Part shown: in pieces, positions 9,501-17,346 of the stretch
Position numbering within the stretch: position 1 is the first letter of the stretch
How the letters are laid out: each line of letters begins with the position of its first letter
Source of the DNA: Hyphomonas sp.
GTDB lineage: Bacteria; Pseudomonadota; Alphaproteobacteria; Caulobacterales; Hyphomonadaceae
Assembly: GCF_018402285.1 (NCBI RefSeq)
Contig: NZ_JAGYJH010000002.1
Span: 62,001 to 126,000 of the forward strand
Direction of reading: 5' to 3'
Length of the DNA stretch: 64,000 nucleotides
The notes under the pieces: generated by a model
The model's input: only the letters and a program-made list of their open reading frames with translations
The model's database searches: none
Told to the model about the DNA's origin: nothing
Made by a program: the position numbers and the translations under genes

Positions 9501-12500
9501 GCGGGGAGCCCGATACGCTCGTTTTCCTGTGGCCTGCGTTGTTTGCGAGGACAGAAAAAACGAACGGCCCGTTTGATGCTGCGTTTACCCTGACCAAGGG
9601 TCTGCAGCTTTCCGGCTGGGCGGAGAAGGCCCTGTTCCTGGCGGTGACGCAGAACGCTTTTGCCGCGCAGAACGGCGAGACCTGTGACATTCCGCAGGCC
9701 GGTGTTCTCGGCCCCTGGCGGATGCTCAGCGCCGAACAGCCCGGAGTTCGGTCGCGCCTCGTAGACTTTGATGCCAAGGATGATGCAACAGGCCGGGCCC
9801 TGGGGATCGTTAGTGAACTGGATGCGTTGGGTGATGCGCCGGTCATAGCATGGCGGAACGGGCAGCGGTTGGCGCCGGTTCTCAAGCGCGAGCCGACAGA
9901 TGCGCAGGCCTCGGTCCTGCGCGACCGCGGCGTTTATCTCATCACGGGCGGCCTGGGCGGGATTGGTCTGGAACTTGCGCGTTATCTGGCCGGTTCGGTC
10001 AAAGCGCGGCTTGTCCTGACGGGGCGCACACCGGCGCCGCCGCGCGAAAACTGGGAACGTCTTGCGGCGGGCTGGGGCGCATCGGCAGAGGTGGCACGGG
10101 CCCGCGAACTGATCGCGCTGGAGGAAATGGGCGCCGAAGTGCTCGTCCTGGCGGCCGACGTGGCCAAAAAGGCAGCCATGGAGGCGGTCGTCGCGGAGGC
10201 TACTGCGCGCTTCGGCGCAATCAACGGCGTATTTCATGCTGCCGGCATGATTGATGATGCGCCGATGGCAATGAAATCTCTGGAGGAAGCCCACCGCGTG
10301 CTCGCTGCCAAGGCCGATGGCGCGCGCGTGTTGGACGCGCTGCTTCCGGATGGATCCCTTGATCTGTTCACTGTATTTTCGTCAACCAGCGTCCTCATCA
10401 CCCCGCCGGGGCAGAGCGACTATGTGGCCGGCAATGCGATTGCAGAGGCCGTTGCGATGTCCCGGCGCGATGGCAGGGTCATCACCTGGGGTGTCTGGTC
10501 CGACATTGGCATGGCCAAGCGGGCAGCCGATGCCGGCGCAGTGGGCACTGGCGGGGTGATGCATCCGCTGCTTGGCGCGCGGCAGGAGACAAAGAACGGA
10601 ACGCTGCAATTTGCCGAAACTTTCTCGGAGGCTTCGCTGTGGGCTCTGGCCGAACACCGGATTGGTGACATCGCCGTGTTGCCCGGCTCGGCCTATGTTG
10701 AAATCGCCAGCGCCGCAGCTCTCAGCGCAGGGCTTGGGGATGCCATCGAGATCAGCCAGCTGAGCTATGTGGCGCCGTTGGCGATCCATCCGCGCCAGTC
10801 CCGGCAAGTCCGCACGACGCTGACGCCGCTCGAGGATGATGGCTTCCGGATCGAAGTGGAAAGCCGCGCCCATGCTGGCGAAGTCTGGCTCCTTCATTTC
10901 GAGGCGCGCCTCTCTGCGCGCTCTCTGGGAGCGGAGCCTGTGGCTTCTGTGCCTTGCCCGGCAATGCTTGGAGCAGAGCGATTGACACTGACCGAACGCG
11001 GTGTCGCATTTGGTCCGCGCTGGAACAATGTGATCCGCGCAGCAATGGGCGACGGCGCTGTCAGCGCGCAGTTCGCTCTGCCCGGGGAGTTTGCAGCCGA
11101 CCTCGGTACATACAGGATCCATCCGGCACTGTTTGATACAAGCTTTGCGGCGGGTCTTTTCCTGCTGGAGAATGATGCCGAGCGGGGCGTCTTCGCGCCG
11201 GTCTCCATAGATGCGGTTAGGGTCCATGGCGCGCTCACCGGTGCGTTCACGGCTGAAAGCCGGCTGATATCGCGCAGCGAAGACGCCGCTTCGTTTGATG
11301 TGGATATCCAGGATGCGTCCGGCGCGCCCCTGCTGGAAATCCGGGGGGCGTCGTTCCGGTTGGTCTCGTTCAGCGGCGATATTCCGGCCGTTCCCGATAT
11401 GTCGGCCACTGTCCGGGACCGTCTGCTTGCCGAAGGCATCCGGGCTTCTGAAGCGCGCGGGATGTTTGAGCATCTGTTTGCCCAAGGGGCGCAGGCCTTT
11501 GTTGTTTCGCCCGTGTCGGTCTCGCAGGCGCTGCTCGTGACGAATGGCCCGGCAACTGCGACGCAGGGCCCTTCCGGCGCGAGCGCAGACCGGCAAGCTG
11601 TCATCGGCAGAGACCCGGTCGAGCAGCGCCTGGCGCAGATGTGTTCGGAGATCCTTGGCGTCGAAGCCCTGGGGCTGGACGAGGAATTCCTCTCCTATGG
11701 GGGCGGTTCTCTTACCGGTGTGCGTCTGTTTGCGCGTATACGGCGGGAAATGGGGGTGGAACTCGCCCTTAGCGCGCTGCTGCAGGCGCCGACGATCCGG
11801 ACACTGGCGGTGCTGGTGCGGGAGGGCCTGCCCGAGCCGCTGGAAGAGACGCCGGCTGCTTCGGAAACGTCGGTTGCAGTCGCAGAAACGACCCGGCCGG
11901 CGACCGTGCCGCAGAAACCTGCGATCCGGTCAGTTCCTGCCAAGAGCCGGTGGACGCCGATTGTCCGTATGGTTCAGGGAAAGTCCGGCGTCAAACCTGT
12001 CTTTCTTGTGCATGGAGCGGGTGGCACGGCGCTGGTGTTCAAACCGCTTGCCGACAGCCTTAAGAACGGATCAACGATCTACGGGATCGAGGCGCAGGGC
12101 GTAGATGGTACCCTGCCGGTGCATGAAACCATCGAGGAGATGGCCGAACTCTATGTGCGGCACGTGCTAACGGTGGATCCAGCCGGGCCTTACCGGTTCA
12201 TCGGCTATTCCGGCGGGGGCGTGATTGCCGTCGAAATGGCGCACCGGCTGCGTCAGAGTGGCCGTCAGGTCGAGTTCCTCTGTATGCTAGATACGCTTGC
12301 GCCGCAGGAAATGTACCGGCCTGTGCAGCTCAATCATGAACTGAAGCGGCTCAGCCGCAAGGTGCGCGGCTGGATGGAACTCGGGCCAGGTGAAATCAGA
12401 GCGCGGTTTGCAAAGCGCGCACGCAAGGTTGTCGGCACGATCAAGCCCCCTGTCGAGCCCAAGGGTCAGTCACAGCCCAGATCGCATATTGAAGTCTTTT

Positions 12501-12790
12501 CCCGCAACTGCATCGACGCCTATAAGCGCGCGCAAGAGCGCTACCATCCGCCGGAGTATCCCGGTGATGTGCTGCTCTTCCGGGCCAAGAATGCAGAGCT
12601 GCCCTTTGAGCGGGCGGGAGACCGGCTTGGCTGGGACGGCATCATCACTGGAGCCATGGAAGTGATTGTAATGAATGCCGATCACTACAACATCCTCAGA
12701 ATACCGAATATTGACAATGTGGCTAAAGAGATTTCGCGAAGGCTGAAGGCTCTCGATAGCGCGCGCAGTAAAGCCGAAGAGGTCGCGTAG
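6539..12790 (+). CDS. Type I polyketide synthase, KS-AT-KR-DH-ACP-TE
   Basis: A 2083-residue single module. The KS (about 5-430) has TACSTS with Cys179, EAHGTGT and KTNIGH. The AT (about 520-850) has GHSAGE with Ser624; its specificity loop reads VAAH, which does not clearly say malonyl or methylmalonyl. The KR has TGGLGGIG near 1132 and a Ser/Tyr/Asn catalytic set in FSSTS and YVAGN. The DH (about 1340-1650) has EHRIGDIAVLPG with His1373 and HPALFD. The ACP has YGGGSL with Ser1724, and the C-terminal thioesterase has GYSGGG with Ser1891 and a late His in NADHYN. No ER or methyltransferase is seen. The KR precedes the DH, the reverse of the usual order. The gene directly follows the NRPS gene and should extend its aminoacyl thioester by one ketide unit and release it. 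A 4'-phosphopantetheinyl transferase must come from elsewhere. Confidence 0.92.
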   Translation: MADENSIAIVGMAGHFPGARSVREYWSMLEAGRDATRWLTPEELVAAGESFSAIQDPRYIRATMALPDMEMFDAGFFGFSPREAAILDPQHRHFLECCWEALEDAGHMPADEFEGAVGVFGGCGMQAYLAFNLLSNPELVESEGMFLLRHTGNDKDFLTTRVSYLLNLHGPSIGIQTACSTSLVAIHMAVQSLLARECDMALAGGASIDLPHGRGYRHAEGEILSSTGRCRAFDDAADGTLFGSGAAVVALRRLDDALRDGDNIHAVILGSAINNDGARKAGYLAPSIDGQAMAAAEALAIAGVDPASVDYIEAHGTGTLVGDPIELSALQQVYGEAPAGSIGIGSVKTNIGHLDTAAGIASLIKVVMAMRGEKLPATLNFSKPNSRFDFARSPFKVVGEQKDWPRTGRPRRASVNSLGVGGTNAHVVIEEPPILPPAMASGPQIIALSAKTKTSLEGLVAKWRDFATDPGPGFCIANSAFTTQTGRKHFAHRATVVASDAAELADQLSPNGTWRRTAATAKDVKPRIVFMFPGGGAQYPNAARSLYENNPVFRNAVEACFKVLEAGLATDLRRLMFDAANFQEGSAALERPTYSLLAVFIVEYALSKLWESWGVVPDAVIGHSAGEYAAAVLAGIMSLEDAIGVVLERGEIFENAPAGGMVSVQDEEARVRALVGDDLDIAVLNSPQVTVVSGALEPLAAFSKRLEAEGIKHAPVRIKVAAHSRMLDSGLARFRARLDRVKLTAPKIEFINNLVGAAANPQELATSDYWVSHLRGAVRFADGLSAVLAKPDTILLEVGPGQALCALAGLAQAEHAPRGVVASLPTAVEHHDAASYALSAFGHLWALGAPVDFSRIRTGEGLRRVSVPSYAFERQRHWIEPGKGKAAAETDMPQIFRSADVKDWFETRVFEPAPLSAAPQAARAHVVFSDGSELASEVINRLRARGDTCFVVSHDAAAETVQSGDGAYSFNAAAADYAPLIDALSKDCGEPDTLVFLWPALFARTEKTNGPFDAAFTLTKGLQLSGWAEKALFLAVTQNAFAAQNGETCDIPQAGVLGPWRMLSAEQPGVRSRLVDFDAKDDATGRALGIVSELDALGDAPVIAWRNGQRLAPVLKREPTDAQASVLRDRGVYLITGGLGGIGLELARYLAGSVKARLVLTGRTPAPPRENWERLAAGWGASAEVARARELIALEEMGAEVLVLAADVAKKAAMEAVVAEATARFGAINGVFHAAGMIDDAPMAMKSLEEAHRVLAAKADGARVLDALLPDGSLDLFTVFSSTSVLITPPGQSDYVAGNAIAEAVAMSRRDGRVITWGVWSDIGMAKRAADAGAVGTGGVMHPLLGARQETKNGTLQFAETFSEASLWALAEHRIGDIAVLPGSAYVEIASAAALSAGLGDAIEISQLSYVAPLAIHPRQSRQVRTTLTPLEDDGFRIEVESRAHAGEVWLLHFEARLSARSLGAEPVASVPCPAMLGAERLTLTERGVAFGPRWNNVIRAAMGDGAVSAQFALPGEFAADLGTYRIHPALFDTSFAAGLFLLENDAERGVFAPVSIDAVRVHGALTGAFTAESRLISRSEDAASFDVDIQDASGAPLLEIRGASFRLVSFSGDIPAVPDMSATVRDRLLAEGIRASEARGMFEHLFAQGAQAFVVSPVSVSQALLVTNGPATATQGPSGASADRQAVIGRDPVEQRLAQMCSEILGVEALGLDEEFLSYGGGSLTGVRLFARIRREMGVELALSALLQAPTIRTLAVLVREGLPEPLEETPAASETSVAVAETTRPATVPQKPAIRSVPAKSRWTPIVRMVQGKSGVKPVFLVHGAGGTALVFKPLADSLKNGSTIYGIEAQGVDGTLPVHETIEEMAELYVRHVLTVDPAGPYRFIGYSGGGVIAVEMAHRLRQSGRQVEFLCMLDTLAPQEMYRPVQLNHELKRLSRKVRGWMELGPGEIRARFAKRARKVVGTIKPPVEPKGQSQPRSHIEVFSRNCIDAYKRAQERYHPPEYPGDVLLFRAKNAELPFERAGDRLGWDGIITGAMEVIVMNADHYNILRIPNIDNVAKEISRRLKALDSARSKAEEVA

Positions 12791-12792
12791 CA

Positions 12793-13770
12793 ATGCGGGT
12801 GATCACGTTAACCTTGGGCGCCGCAGGATTGGTTGCCATTGCGTTGGTCTTGCTGCTTGCCGCCTGGCGGGAATCTAAGGGGCTGACCAGTCCGCCGAGC
12901 TACAGCCAGCCGGACCCCGAGACATTTGTGTTTCCAGAAACGCCCCAGTCCCGTTCCGGTCTTCCCTATGAGGATGTCAGCTTTGCCGTTGCTCCAGGCC
13001 AGACCCTGCGGGGCTGGCTTGTGCCGTCGGCAGATGAGAGCGACCTGGTGGTCGTCACCCTACACGGCCGCAGTGGCGATCGGCGGACACATCTCAAGCA
13101 TCTGCCTATGCTGCATGACCTGGGCGCGGCCGTCCTGCTTTTTGACATGCGCGAGAATGGGCTGAGCGACGGCCAGGGCCGTGGCACAGGCTTGGCGGTT
13201 CGCGAGGCCAGGGATGCCGTTGCGGCAGCGCGCGAGATGCACGAGCGCGGATACGGCCGCATTGTCGTCATGGGCTGTTCGCTTGGCGGTTCAGCGGCTA
13301 TCCTTGCTGCCGCGCAGGAACCGCTGATCGACGGTGTGATTGCAGAAGCCTCGATTGCGCGGTTTGAAGACTTCGTCGGTGATTATACGCGCCAGCGCCT
13401 GAGGGGCCGGGCGGATTGGGCGGGCCGGATGTGGGGGCGTTTCGTAGTTGGCCTGACGCGACTACGCATCGGTCTGGATGAGTATGCTGCCCCTGCAGAT
13501 ATGATTGCGGATATTTCGCCGCGGCCGGTTTTTCTGATCCATGGCGGGCAGGACAGCGTCGTAAAAAGGTCACACGCGGACTTGTTGCACCAGAAGACCG
13601 GTGGGCAGGCGGAGTTCTGGCTGATTGAGGACGCTGGGCACTGCAACGGCTTTGAGACGGCCGGTGAGATTTACCAGGGTCGTGTTGCTGCCTTTTTGGG
13701 CCAGTTTCGCACGCGCGACGACGCAACAGGCAGCCCTTCGCCTGAAACCCAGCCTGAACAGCATCAATGA
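12793..13770 (+). CDS. Membrane-anchored alpha/beta hydrolase
   Basis: A 325-residue serine hydrolase starting 2 bases after the PKS stop codon, so it is almost surely in the same operon. The N-terminus is one hydrophobic segment (about residues 2-24, ending AAWRES) with no clear signal cleavage site, suggesting an inner-membrane anchor with the catalytic domain outside. The nucleophile elbow is GCSLGG, the acid is likely in HGGQDSVV and the histidine in DAGHCNGF. It resembles YfhR/BEM46-type hydrolases. From its position it may process or release the NRPS/PKS product or hydrolyse an ester in the envelope. The substrate is unknown, and the C-terminus is a Pro/Glu/Gln-rich tail. Confidence 0.82.
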   Translation: MRVITLTLGAAGLVAIALVLLLAAWRESKGLTSPPSYSQPDPETFVFPETPQSRSGLPYEDVSFAVAPGQTLRGWLVPSADESDLVVVTLHGRSGDRRTHLKHLPMLHDLGAAVLLFDMRENGLSDGQGRGTGLAVREARDAVAAAREMHERGYGRIVVMGCSLGGSAAILAAAQEPLIDGVIAEASIARFEDFVGDYTRQRLRGRADWAGRMWGRFVVGLTRLRIGLDEYAAPADMIADISPRPVFLIHGGQDSVVKRSHADLLHQKTGGQAEFWLIEDAGHCNGFETAGEIYQGRVAAFLGQFRTRDDATGSPSPETQPEQHQ

Positions 13771-13903
13771 CTTGCCCCGGTCCAATCTGGTCTGAGAACT
13801 GCATATATGGCGGTTCTTAAAGCGTGCAGAAGTAATGCTGGCTCGAATTTGAGGGTTTAGACTTTATGTGCAGGCTGGAGTTAACCGCTCAAGGGAGCAT
13901 CGC

Positions 13904-15046
13904 ATGACATCTCAAGTAAGTGTCATTCTGCCCACATTTAACCGAGCCGATCTGATCGCAGAGACGCTGGATTCTCTTCTGGTACAAACGCGACCGGTGA
14001 ACCAGATCCTTGTCGTCGATGACGGATCAACCGATGGCGTCAAGGATGTGGTTCTGCGGTATGCGGACAAGGTGACCTATGTGCGCCAGGAGAATGGCGG
14101 CAAATCCCGCGCTCTGAATTTTGGCATGACGCTGGCGACCGGGGACTATATCTGGATCTGCGATGATGACGACTTGCTGGAACCTGATGCTTGCGAGCGC
14201 TTAGCCGGAGCGCTGGATGAAGATCCCCTGATCGGGTTCTGTGCCGGGCGGCATGATGATTTCACAGTCGATCCCTTGACGGGGGAGCAGAGGATTAAGG
14301 CACCAGGTTACTGGCTGGCGTCAAAGCCGGAGGAGATATTTCCCGACCTGCTCGATGGTTGCCATATCTTTCAGCCTGGCATGATCGTGCGTCGCTCCGT
14401 CTACGCTGCCGTGGGCGAATTCAATCCTGACTTCATCCGGTCTCAAGATTATGAGATGCTGCTGCGGATAGCACGGAATTCGCGCGGCCGACTTTGCCCG
14501 GAACGCGTATGCCTGCACCGCGAGCACAGCGGTGCCCGCGGCTCGGCCAAGATGCGGTTCACGCCAGAGCAGAACAATGAAAAGTGGATGAAGTTCCACC
14601 GGATGATCTTTGATCCGCTGATGGCTGATCTTTCCGACGATGAGTTGTTGGCGCCTGCAGTCTGGCTGATGCCGGAAGTGGCTCGCGTCAGGGCCCGTGT
14701 TGCCCTGCTCAAGCGGGGACGTGTCTTTGCCCGGCATATGATGTGGCCCGAAGCACTGGCCACCTTTACCGAGGCCGCCCGGCTTCACGTGGATGTACCG
14801 CTGAGCGAGGTCGAGAAGACCCTCATTGCCGGCGCTACCACCTACAGTTTCGGTTGCGCGCCCCTGTACGAGGTTCCTGCCCACAGGGCCGCTATCATGG
14901 CGCTGAAGACTGTATCGCCTGTCGGCCGCAGCCTGGCTGTGTTGATCAGTAGGTCATTGCACTGGCGTATCCGGAATGCGGCTGGGCGGGGACAGTTTGG
15001 ACTTGCCATGAAGCTGACCGCCTTTGCCGTCTCCAGCCGGGTTTGA
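13904..15046 (+). CDS. Glycosyltransferase family 2
   Basis: I chose the ATG at 13904 because AAGGGAG lies 6 bases upstream; an in-frame start at 13868 lacks this. The GT-A fold begins at once with VSVILPTFNRADL, then VVDDGSTDG and the metal-binding DDDD cluster (ICDDDDLLEPDA, about residues 82-93), with a likely acceptor/base region RSQDYEMLLRIAR. The C-terminal third (about 240-380) is helical and has no membrane segments, so the enzyme is probably peripheral on the cytoplasmic side. It should add one sugar to a lipid-linked glycan. It lies 133 bases after the hydrolase, so it may have its own promoter. Donor and acceptor cannot be told. Confidence 0.85.
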   Translation: MTSQVSVILPTFNRADLIAETLDSLLVQTRPVNQILVVDDGSTDGVKDVVLRYADKVTYVRQENGGKSRALNFGMTLATGDYIWICDDDDLLEPDACERLAGALDEDPLIGFCAGRHDDFTVDPLTGEQRIKAPGYWLASKPEEIFPDLLDGCHIFQPGMIVRRSVYAAVGEFNPDFIRSQDYEMLLRIARNSRGRLCPERVCLHREHSGARGSAKMRFTPEQNNEKWMKFHRMIFDPLMADLSDDELLAPAVWLMPEVARVRARVALLKRGRVFARHMMWPEALATFTEAARLHVDVPLSEVEKTLIAGATTYSFGCAPLYEVPAHRAAIMALKTVSPVGRSLAVLISRSLHWRIRNAAGRGQFGLAMKLTAFAVSSRV

Positions 15047-15230
15047 AGCCTGACGCCTGGCTCAGGAATGGAATTCCAGCACATTCTATCTGCGGAAATT
15101 TTCATGTAGCCCGATTGATCGCTGCGTCATACCAGTTCGACCTGGGGCGGGCTTTGACAACAGGCTAGGCGTGTTGAGACAGGATCGCGGCGGAACTTCG
15201 TGAATGGGAAGGCCTTCTGCAGGCAATCGA

Positions 15231-15677
15231 TCACAGGAATTCGACGGCGTAAAACTCCCAGCCAGCGTTGGAGTCGTATCGCAGGTAATTACCCGAAACC
15301 ATAATCGCGGGCGTTGTCAGAGTAGTGCAGACCACCCGTGCGGGCCACAACATGCTCAGTTGACGGAGGGTAAAGTAGAACAGGCTGGTGGAGTTTCGCA
15401 GCAGCGCCGCTGTGACAAAGCCTGAGATGAAAAAGAAGTGCTTCACGCCACAGGCCAGAACCGGCGGGCCAGGTCTGAGCCAATCGGACAAGATGTCGCC
15501 ATAAGCACAGATAGACTGACCCTTATACTCTTGGGTCCAGCCGATCGTGTAATGCGCAAGAAGGCCCCAGATGGCCGCAAGGCCGCGCATACCACCCAAG
15601 GCCGGAAGATGTCCCGTGCCCGAGGGGGGAAGCGGGGAGGGTGATCCTTCGAGTGAAAATCCAGTTGCCCGGGCCAC
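15231..15677 (-). pseudogene. Truncated acyltransferase 3 (OafA-like) fragment
   Basis: This 148-residue frame carries only the N-terminal part of a family-3 membrane acyltransferase: the LxxLxGxRGLAA start motif with its first helix and histidine (LPALGGMRGLAAIWGLLAHY), followed by the second hallmark helix FFFISGFVTAALLR. Full family members, such as the one at 28403-29644, have about 350-420 residues and ten helices; here the frame stops after about three. I see no continuation in other frames toward 15050. I read it as a relic of an O-acetyltransferase that once decorated the polysaccharide. A functional short protein is unlikely. Confidence 0.6.
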
Positions 15678-15819
15678 ACTCTCTTGGGTTTATGCCAATG
15701 TACGGGAAGGATAACTGGTAAGCCTTAGGCTGTTTTTTCTTCCGCCGTCCTGGTTTGGCAGGTTTTTGCACGCCTCATGCTTTGGAAAGCCCGCTCTGCC
15801 AGGGGCTTTGGCCGGGACG

Positions 15820-16977
15820 TCAGGACAGGAGACTGGGTGAGGCGGCGGTCACGCGGGTGATGCCGGTCAGCGCCATGGAAACGGAAAGCTCTCCTTGCAT
15901 GGCCGCCAGCAAGTGGGCGAGGCCATTTACGCCGCTGCCGGCCAGGGCATAGACCCAGGGGCGGCCAATCATGACAAGGTCTGCGCCGCTGGCGAGGGCC
16001 TTGAGGATGTCCTGACCGGAGCGGACGCCGCCATCCATCAGGACCAGCGTCTTGCCGGCCACGGCCTCTGCGATCGGCGGCAAGGCGCGGATCGTGGAGG
16101 AAACCCCGTCGAGTTGTCGTCCGCCATGGTTTGACACGATGATGCCGTCGGCGCCGCAATTGACTGCTTCCAGCGCGTCTTCACGGTCGAGGATCCCCTT
16201 GATGAACAGGGGGCCACCCCATTGGGATTTGACCCATTCGATGTCTTTCCAGCTAACCGAGGGGTCGAGCGAGGCATTTGCCCAGGCCGAGAAGTCCGCC
16301 GGCGTGGCGGCGTTGGCGACATAAGGAGCAACATTGGCGAGGATGTGCGGCCTGCCGCGTAAACCGACATCCACGCTCCAGCCAGGGTGCATCATGTAGG
16401 ACAGCAGGCCGCGTCGCAGGCGCGCCCAGGCGCCGCCGCCGCCACTCATGGTATTGCGGACGTCGCGATAGCGGGTGCCGACCACCGGCAGGTCAACTGT
16501 AAGGACCAGAGCGGATGCCCCGGCAGCCTTTGCCCGGGCGATCAGATCGGCCACTGAGCCGCGATCCCGGATCATGTAAAGCTGGAACCAGAGAGGCCCG
16601 CTGGTGGCCGCGGCCACCTCTTCGACCGAGCAGATCGACAAGGTGGAGAGGCAATAGGGAATGCCAAAGTCGCCAGCCACTTTTGCGGCCAGAGCCTCCC
16701 CCCGGCGCGCCATCATGCCCGAAAGGCCGATGGGGGAGAGGGCAAGGGGCATCGTTAAGCGATTGCCGAGAAAGGATTTTTCAGTCGAGAGGTCGGAAAC
16801 ATCCCGCAGGATGCGTTGGCGCAGTTCGATGGCCTCGAAGTCTGCCCAGTTCCGTCGCAATGTCAGCTCGGCATAGGCCCCCCCGTCCAGATAATCGAAC
16901 AGGAAGCGCGGAAGGCGCTTTTCCGCCTTCAGACGATAATCGGCTGCGCAGGCTGCAGCGAGGGAGAGTGTTGGCAT
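15820..16977 (-). CDS. FMN-dependent alpha-hydroxy acid dehydrogenase (LldD family)
   Basis: A 385-residue TIM-barrel flavoenzyme, the usual family length. It begins with the family helix pattern (RLPRFLFDYLDGGAYAE), then PLALSPIGLSGM, and has the catalytic SNHGGRQLDG with the active-site His and Arg, followed by DGGVRSGQDILKAL and GRPWVYALAG at the FMN phosphate site. Enzymes of this group oxidise L-lactate, mandelate or other 2-hydroxy acids and pass electrons to quinone or oxygen. The sequence does not fix the substrate, so a gene symbol is not assigned. It is transcribed away from the outer-membrane barrel gene, sharing a 370-base divergent promoter region, and seems unrelated to polysaccharide synthesis. 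Confidence 0.88.
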   Translation of the reverse strand: MPTLSLAAACAADYRLKAEKRLPRFLFDYLDGGAYAELTLRRNWADFEAIELRQRILRDVSDLSTEKSFLGNRLTMPLALSPIGLSGMMARRGEALAAKVAGDFGIPYCLSTLSICSVEEVAAATSGPLWFQLYMIRDRGSVADLIARAKAAGASALVLTVDLPVVGTRYRDVRNTMSGGGGAWARLRRGLLSYMMHPGWSVDVGLRGRPHILANVAPYVANAATPADFSAWANASLDPSVSWKDIEWVKSQWGGPLFIKGILDREDALEAVNCGADGIIVSNHGGRQLDGVSSTIRALPPIAEAVAGKTLVLMDGGVRSGQDILKALASGADLVMIGRPWVYALAGSGVNGLAHLLAAMQGELSVSMALTGITRVTAASPSLLS

Positions 16978-17110
16978 TGATCAGGTATAAGAGCGCGATA
17001 CAGGACTTGGCAAAGATATTCTCAAACGGAATTGTGTGCCTTTGCGGGGCGCTTCTCTTTGTTTTGTTCCAGATTAAATCAAATTCAAACACAGCCGTTT
17101 AGACCCTGTT

Positions 17111-17122
17111 AAGTCTAGACTT
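17111..17122. promoter_or_regulatory. 12-base perfect palindrome in divergent promoter region
   Basis: AAGTCTAGACTT is its own reverse complement. It lies in the 16978-17346 gap between the divergent hydroxyacid dehydrogenase and outer-membrane barrel genes, 134 bases from the first start codon and about 225 from the second. The gap otherwise holds AT-rich stretches (17070-17100 and 17180-17235) that could be promoters. It may be an operator, but chance cannot be excluded for a 12-base palindrome. Confidence 0.35.
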
Positions 17123-17346
17123 GCGCGCCCGCAAGGCGATCACTTCAGATGAAGCGCGCCTTCAGAGGCGAAATCTACGAGATCGTGATATTCAATTGTA
17201 ATCCATTTCCGCGTAGAAAGATTTTCTAATTCGTCGATCTGAACGCGTTCAAAGCCTACCGGGCGGGGTGGCGCTGAACTTGCAGGGGACCGCCAACAGT
17301 TCGGGCCTGAAAGGCCACGCACACCAAAGTGAGAATGGTATTTCGC

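Noticed and set aside
13794-13816. Possible terminator after the hydrolase gene
   Set aside because: Only a 5-base stem with a mismatch (AGAAC/GTTCT) and no U-run.
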